Shown: piece by piece, positions 32,675-35,624 of the stretch
Layout: each line of letters begins with the position of its first letter
How positions within the stretch are numbered: position 1 is the stretch's first letter
Source: Micavibrio sp964400125
GTDB lineage: Bacteria > Pseudomonadota > Alphaproteobacteria > Micavibrionales > Micavibrionaceae
Reading direction: 5' to 3'
NCBI GenBank assembly: GCA_964400125.1
Contig: CAYNSR010000020.1
Span: 1-35,624 of the forward strand
Length of the DNA stretch: 35,624 bases
The notes under the pieces: generated by a model
The model's input: the letters and a program-made list of their open reading frames with translations, nothing else
What the model was told of the DNA's origin: nothing
Databases searched by the model: none
Program-made: the position numbers and the translations under genes

Positions 32675-32711
32675 AGCTCCGTACGAGTACGGAGCTTATT
32701 GAGTCAATAAG
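32675..32711. promoter_or_regulatory. Two adjacent palindromes before the esterase gene
   Basis: AGCTCCGTA/TACGGAGCT (32675-32696) is directly followed by the perfect 17-nt palindrome CTTATTGAGTCAATAAG (32695-32711), whose arms are 8 bases around a central G. They lie 58 bases before the esterase ATG, suitable for an operator or for the end of the island. Confidence 0.4.
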
Positions 32712-32768
32712 GGAATAACCACACCCCCGATAACAAAATCACCGCCATAAACGCACCGAGATCAAAAA

Positions 32769-33815
32769 ATGACCAAACATCCTATATCCACCCTAACTAT
32801 AACCCTGTGCGCAGCATTAACCTGCATATTATTCTCGCCCCCATCTTACGCCGAAGGCCCCTTGCGGGAGCGTCTTAAAGAACGGGTGAAAGAACGGCTT
32901 GTTGAAAAGATGGAGGAGCGTCCGACACCGGAAGCGACAGCCACGCTGACGGAAAAAATCACCAAGCCCGGTGAATATTATTTTTTGATCCCCCATCAAG
33001 AACTCACACGCTTATATCGCCTGCATGTACCTGCGGGTTACGATCCAGCCCACCCCACGCCGCTTGTCATAGCCCTGCATGGTGGTGGCGGCGACATGGA
33101 CTATATGGCCCGTGACGAATATTACGGCCTGATAAGCAAAGCGGAAAAAGAGGGCTTTATCATCATATTCCCCAATGGCTACAGTAAATTCCGCTCAGGA
33201 AAACTGGCCACATGGAATGCCGGAACCTGCTGTGGCGACGCCCGTGACCAGCAAATAGACGATGTAGGGTTTATCAAAAAAATAATCCAGACCATCAGCG
33301 CTCAAATGAATATTGATACGAAAAAAGTTTATGCCATTGGCATGTCCAACGGCGGGATAATGGCTTATCGTCTGGCGTGTGAACTGCCTGATATTTTCAA
33401 GGCCGTTGCCAGCGTAACCGGGACTGATAATACCTCACAATGCCACCCACAACAGCCCATCTCCACCCTGCATATTCATGCCCGGAATGACACCCATGTT
33501 CTGTTCGACGGGGGCGCAGGTCCGGGGGCCTTCAAGGATGAAACAAAAGTAACGGCCTTTACATCCGTACCGGAAACCATAAGCCGCTGGACCAAAAACA
33601 ATCAATGTCCGGGTCCGGCACAGCGCGTCCTAAACACGCAAGGCGCATATTGCGATCTTTATAGCGATTGCCATGGCCGTACACAGGTGAAACTTTGCGT
33701 CACAGAAACTGGCGGCCATTCATGGCCCGGGGGAAACAAACCGCGCGGCGAAACACCGTCACGCGCCCTTTCTGCCAATGACGTTATCTGGGATTTTTTC
33801 AAAAACCTGCCATAG
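32769..33815 (+). CDS. PHB depolymerase/LpqC-type exported esterase
   Basis: This 348-residue alpha/beta hydrolase has a signal peptide (LTITLCAALTCILFSPPSYA) and a charged amphipathic segment (LRERLKERVKERLVEKMEER). The LpqC-like domain has the oxyanion region ALHGGGGD, the nucleophile elbow GMSNGG (Ser near residue 193), the acid region HARNDTHVLFDGG, and GGHSWPGG with the catalytic His near residue 315. Members hydrolyse polyhydroxybutyrate or feruloyl esters; the substrate cannot be fixed. Cysteines in GTCCGD and CDLYSDC suggest disulfides. It is followed by the nitrilase-family gene after 15 bases. Confidence 0.87.
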   Translation: MTKHPISTLTITLCAALTCILFSPPSYAEGPLRERLKERVKERLVEKMEERPTPEATATLTEKITKPGEYYFLIPHQELTRLYRLHVPAGYDPAHPTPLVIALHGGGGDMDYMARDEYYGLISKAEKEGFIIIFPNGYSKFRSGKLATWNAGTCCGDARDQQIDDVGFIKKIIQTISAQMNIDTKKVYAIGMSNGGIMAYRLACELPDIFKAVASVTGTDNTSQCHPQQPISTLHIHARNDTHVLFDGGAGPGAFKDETKVTAFTSVPETISRWTKNNQCPGPAQRVLNTQGAYCDLYSDCHGRTQVKLCVTETGGHSWPGGNKPRGETPSRALSANDVIWDFFKNLP

Positions 33816-33830
33816 GACCAGGGGTAATTT

Positions 33831-34670
33831 ATGATGGCCAATATCTTGAAGGTTGCTTGTGTACAGTTGAATAATAAACCCGACCGTGCGGCCAATCTCA
33901 TACAGGCTTCAGAATACATTCGTGAAGCGGCCGTCATGGGCGCGCAACTCATCTGCACACCTGAATACACATGCCAGATGATCGATCCGAATATCGGCAG
34001 CTCACGCTTGCCCGGCAGTCAGATGGAAGATCAGGATGAACGTCTGCAGCATTTTCGTGCCCTTGCTGCCGAATTGAATGTCTGGCTTCTGATTGGCAGC
34101 CTTGGCATTCTTGTTTCAGACGGCAAAATCGCCAACCGCAGTTTTCTTATCAACAATCAGGGCAAAATTGCCGCCCGTTACGATAAAATCCATCTTGCCG
34201 ACATTAATTACGCCGATGGGCGCGTTCTACGCGAAAGTAACGTCGTTGTTGCTGGCGATAAAGCCGTCGTGGCACAGACACCGTGGGGCGGTATTGGCAT
34301 GTCAATTTGCTACGATGTTCGCTTCCCCGCTTTGTTCACAGCCATGGCCAAGGCTGGCGCAATTATCTTGTTCACGCCTGCCGCCTATTCACCGTCAACC
34401 GGCGAAAAGACGTGGGAACTTTTCCAACGTAGTCGTGCTGCCGAAACCAATTCCTACGTCATCGCTCCGGCGCAGGTCGGTCTGCACGAAGGCACACGTC
34501 GCACATGGGGCCACTCAATGATCGTCGGCCCCGATGGCGATATTCTGGCGGAGGGTTCGGCCACTGAACCTGGTATTATTATTGCTGATCTTGATCTTAA
34601 TGAACCTTACGCAGCCCGTGAAAGAACTCCGTCCCTGAAACAGAGCCGATCATTTACAATGGAATCATGA
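33831..34670 (+). CDS. Nitrilase-superfamily carbon-nitrogen hydrolase
   Basis: This 279-residue protein has the Glu-Lys-Cys triad: E45 in CTPEYTCQM, K119 in RYDKIHLADI and C160 in GMSICYDVRFP. These, plus the ERTPSL ending, point to the Nit1/Nit2-like branch (omega-amidase or deaminated glutathione amidase), although the exact amide is not readable. GGGG lies about 7 bases before the ATG. It is cytoplasmic and probably co-transcribed with the exported esterase upstream. The end is 22 bases from the PRC-barrel gene, which runs toward it. Confidence 0.9.
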   Translation: MMANILKVACVQLNNKPDRAANLIQASEYIREAAVMGAQLICTPEYTCQMIDPNIGSSRLPGSQMEDQDERLQHFRALAAELNVWLLIGSLGILVSDGKIANRSFLINNQGKIAARYDKIHLADINYADGRVLRESNVVVAGDKAVVAQTPWGGIGMSICYDVRFPALFTAMAKAGAIILFTPAAYSPSTGEKTWELFQRSRAAETNSYVIAPAQVGLHEGTRRTWGHSMIVGPDGDILAEGSATEPGIIIADLDLNEPYAARERTPSLKQSRSFTMES

Positions 34671-34692
34671 AGAGGAGCGATTGAAGGGCAAA

Positions 34693-35049
34693 TTATGCCG
34701 CGAAACGATCCGTAATGCCGTAGTGCTGGTAAAGATTGCTGCGGAAAGTCGGGTCGGCCATATTGGGCCAGTGATCTTTATCAAAGCCCTCTGCTTTTTT
34801 CAGGCGGTCTTTATCAATATCCATGATAAAGCAATTATCATTCGTATTTAACTTCATGGCCTCGGGCGGAATAGCAAACAACTTATCGCCCACACCGAGC
34901 ACGCCGCCAAAAGATAAAACATAATACGCCACACGATTATTTTCTGTGTCGAGCATAATGTCCTTCACCTGTCCGAGGTTTTCCCCTTGGGCATTTTTCA
35001 CATCATCACCGCTAAGCGTTGAAGCCGACATTAAAGCTTGATTCATCAT
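34693..35049 (-). CDS. PRC-barrel domain protein
   Basis: This 118-residue protein has one PRC-barrel: STLSGDDVKNAQGENLGQVK, DIMLDTENNRVAYYVLSFGG, VLGVGDKLFAIPPEAMKL and a C-terminal helix. Such proteins are often stress-induced in alphaproteobacteria, and the barrel also occurs in RimM and photosynthetic reaction centres. AAAGGA lies about 9 bases before the ATG. It lacks a signal peptide. Confidence 0.88.
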   Translation of the reverse strand: MMNQALMSASTLSGDDVKNAQGENLGQVKDIMLDTENNRVAYYVLSFGGVLGVGDKLFAIPPEAMKLNTNDNCFIMDIDKDRLKKAEGFDKDHWPNMADPTFRSNLYQHYGITDRFAA

Positions 35050-35624
35050 GGTTATTTTCCTTTCTTTCGCCCGAAATAGATGGCGTGTTCATGGGCACAA
35101 TTCGCGGTTTACATCCATTGTGGTTGGACTACGTCCTGCTAACGTCTCGGCATAACTTTTGTTCCGGTTTTAAAAAACCTCCATAACGAATCGCCCCGAT
35201 GGAACCATGAGGGTGCCTGATCGTAAGAGAGGGGGAGAAAATTCGATGGGTAGGCGAACATCGCCATTGACTGACAACACGGTCTGACCGTGAACAGGGC
35301 TGCAAGTTTTACATCTACACACCTCACAACAAAACAAATAGAATTTAATTCCTGCTTTTCACTAAAAGTATGGTAGAACGAGCACGGTCCGTTAGAAAAA
35401 TCAGAGCAGGGAAACAGTTCCATTTTGTTAACCCCTGCACCATCGGGACTTTTTAGCGCTCCTGCACTCTGTTTAGCACGATATGCATTTATTATACCCT
35501 GCGCAACTTAAACCCGACTCTTTGGTTAGTTGGGGAGGGGTGATCCCCCGCTGAACAACTTCGCGTGAACTTAGGCCGTGTTGACAATTATGATTCCCAA
35601 GATTGTAGTTTTCTGATTCACTAT
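35050..35624. other. Gene-poor right end
   Basis: No convincing gene is seen on either strand. A 94-residue minus-strand frame exists (35139-35423) but has no ribosome site or recognisable motif. The last 60 bases look like the end of an IS or the start region of a gene, with the promoter listed separately. Confidence 0.5.
35581..35609 (+). promoter_or_regulatory. Sigma-70-like promoter at the right edge
   Basis: TTGACA (35581-35586) and TGTAGT (35604-35609) are 17 bases apart and point out of the window. The gene they would serve is not included. Confidence 0.45.

Noticed and set aside
35139..35423. 94-residue minus-strand frame at the right end
   Set aside because: No ribosome site, no recognisable motif, unusual composition; chance openness is likely.
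35560..35624. IS element end at the right border
   Set aside because: The sequence has the look of an IS end with an outward promoter, but neither an inverted partner nor a transposase is inside the window.

Overview
The window looks like a chromosomal segment of a free-living alphaproteobacterium of moderate GC. The evidence is a MucR/Ros-type regulator, a TIGR02186-type membrane protein beside a TauE/SafE permease, a MidA-like methyltransferase, UbiK- and YbjN-type proteins next to proC, and a 224-residue L25/Ctc protein. The exact lineage cannot be fixed from sequence reading alone; Micavibrio-like groups are one guess.

Layout. 1-2700: the end of a membrane protein, then ychF, pth and rplY on the minus strand, with an intrinsic terminator between rplY and pth. 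2700-3600: a REP-associated tyrosine transposase flanked by two unrelated long palindromes. 3650-4630: a ChaN-like secreted protein. 4660-8290: a minus-strand block lgt-midA-pgeF-prs with overlapping genes. 8460-10210: a plus-strand block ubiK-ybjN-proC. 10220-12090: mucR, tsaB and a RutE-like nitroreductase on the minus strand. 12220-13300: a polysaccharide-deacetylase-like exported protein with a degenerate metal site. 13300-16100: a minus-strand cluster, TauE/SafE permease, TIGR02186 protein, universal stress protein and NifU-type scaffold. 16190-19550: an exported protein, trpS and murJ. 19750-21050: an unknown gene followed by ubiE, whose only well-placed start is an ATC codon. 21060-22500: two paralogous unknown genes and an Ala/acid-rich membrane-anchored protein. 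22580-26770: dut, mutS and a cysteine-synthase-family gene.

26700-28400 is unusual. The last 22 codons of the cysteine synthase gene occur three times as direct repeats (the third decayed), and each interval holds one minus-strand gene: a glycerophosphodiester phosphodiesterase and an AT-rich exported protein. This looks like serial insertion at the 3' end of a protein gene. A REP-like pair and recQ follow.

30360-32760 is a small accessory island abutting tRNA-Ser(CGA). It has two diverged copies of an excisionase-like HTH gene inside direct repeats that begin in the tRNA 3' end. It also holds a heptad-repeat miniprotein, a DUF3892 protein with its own terminator, a short unknown protein and a possible structured RNA. 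No integrase is visible. The right end carries a PHB-depolymerase-like esterase, a nitrilase-superfamily amidase and a PRC-barrel protein, then about 570 bases without a convincing gene.
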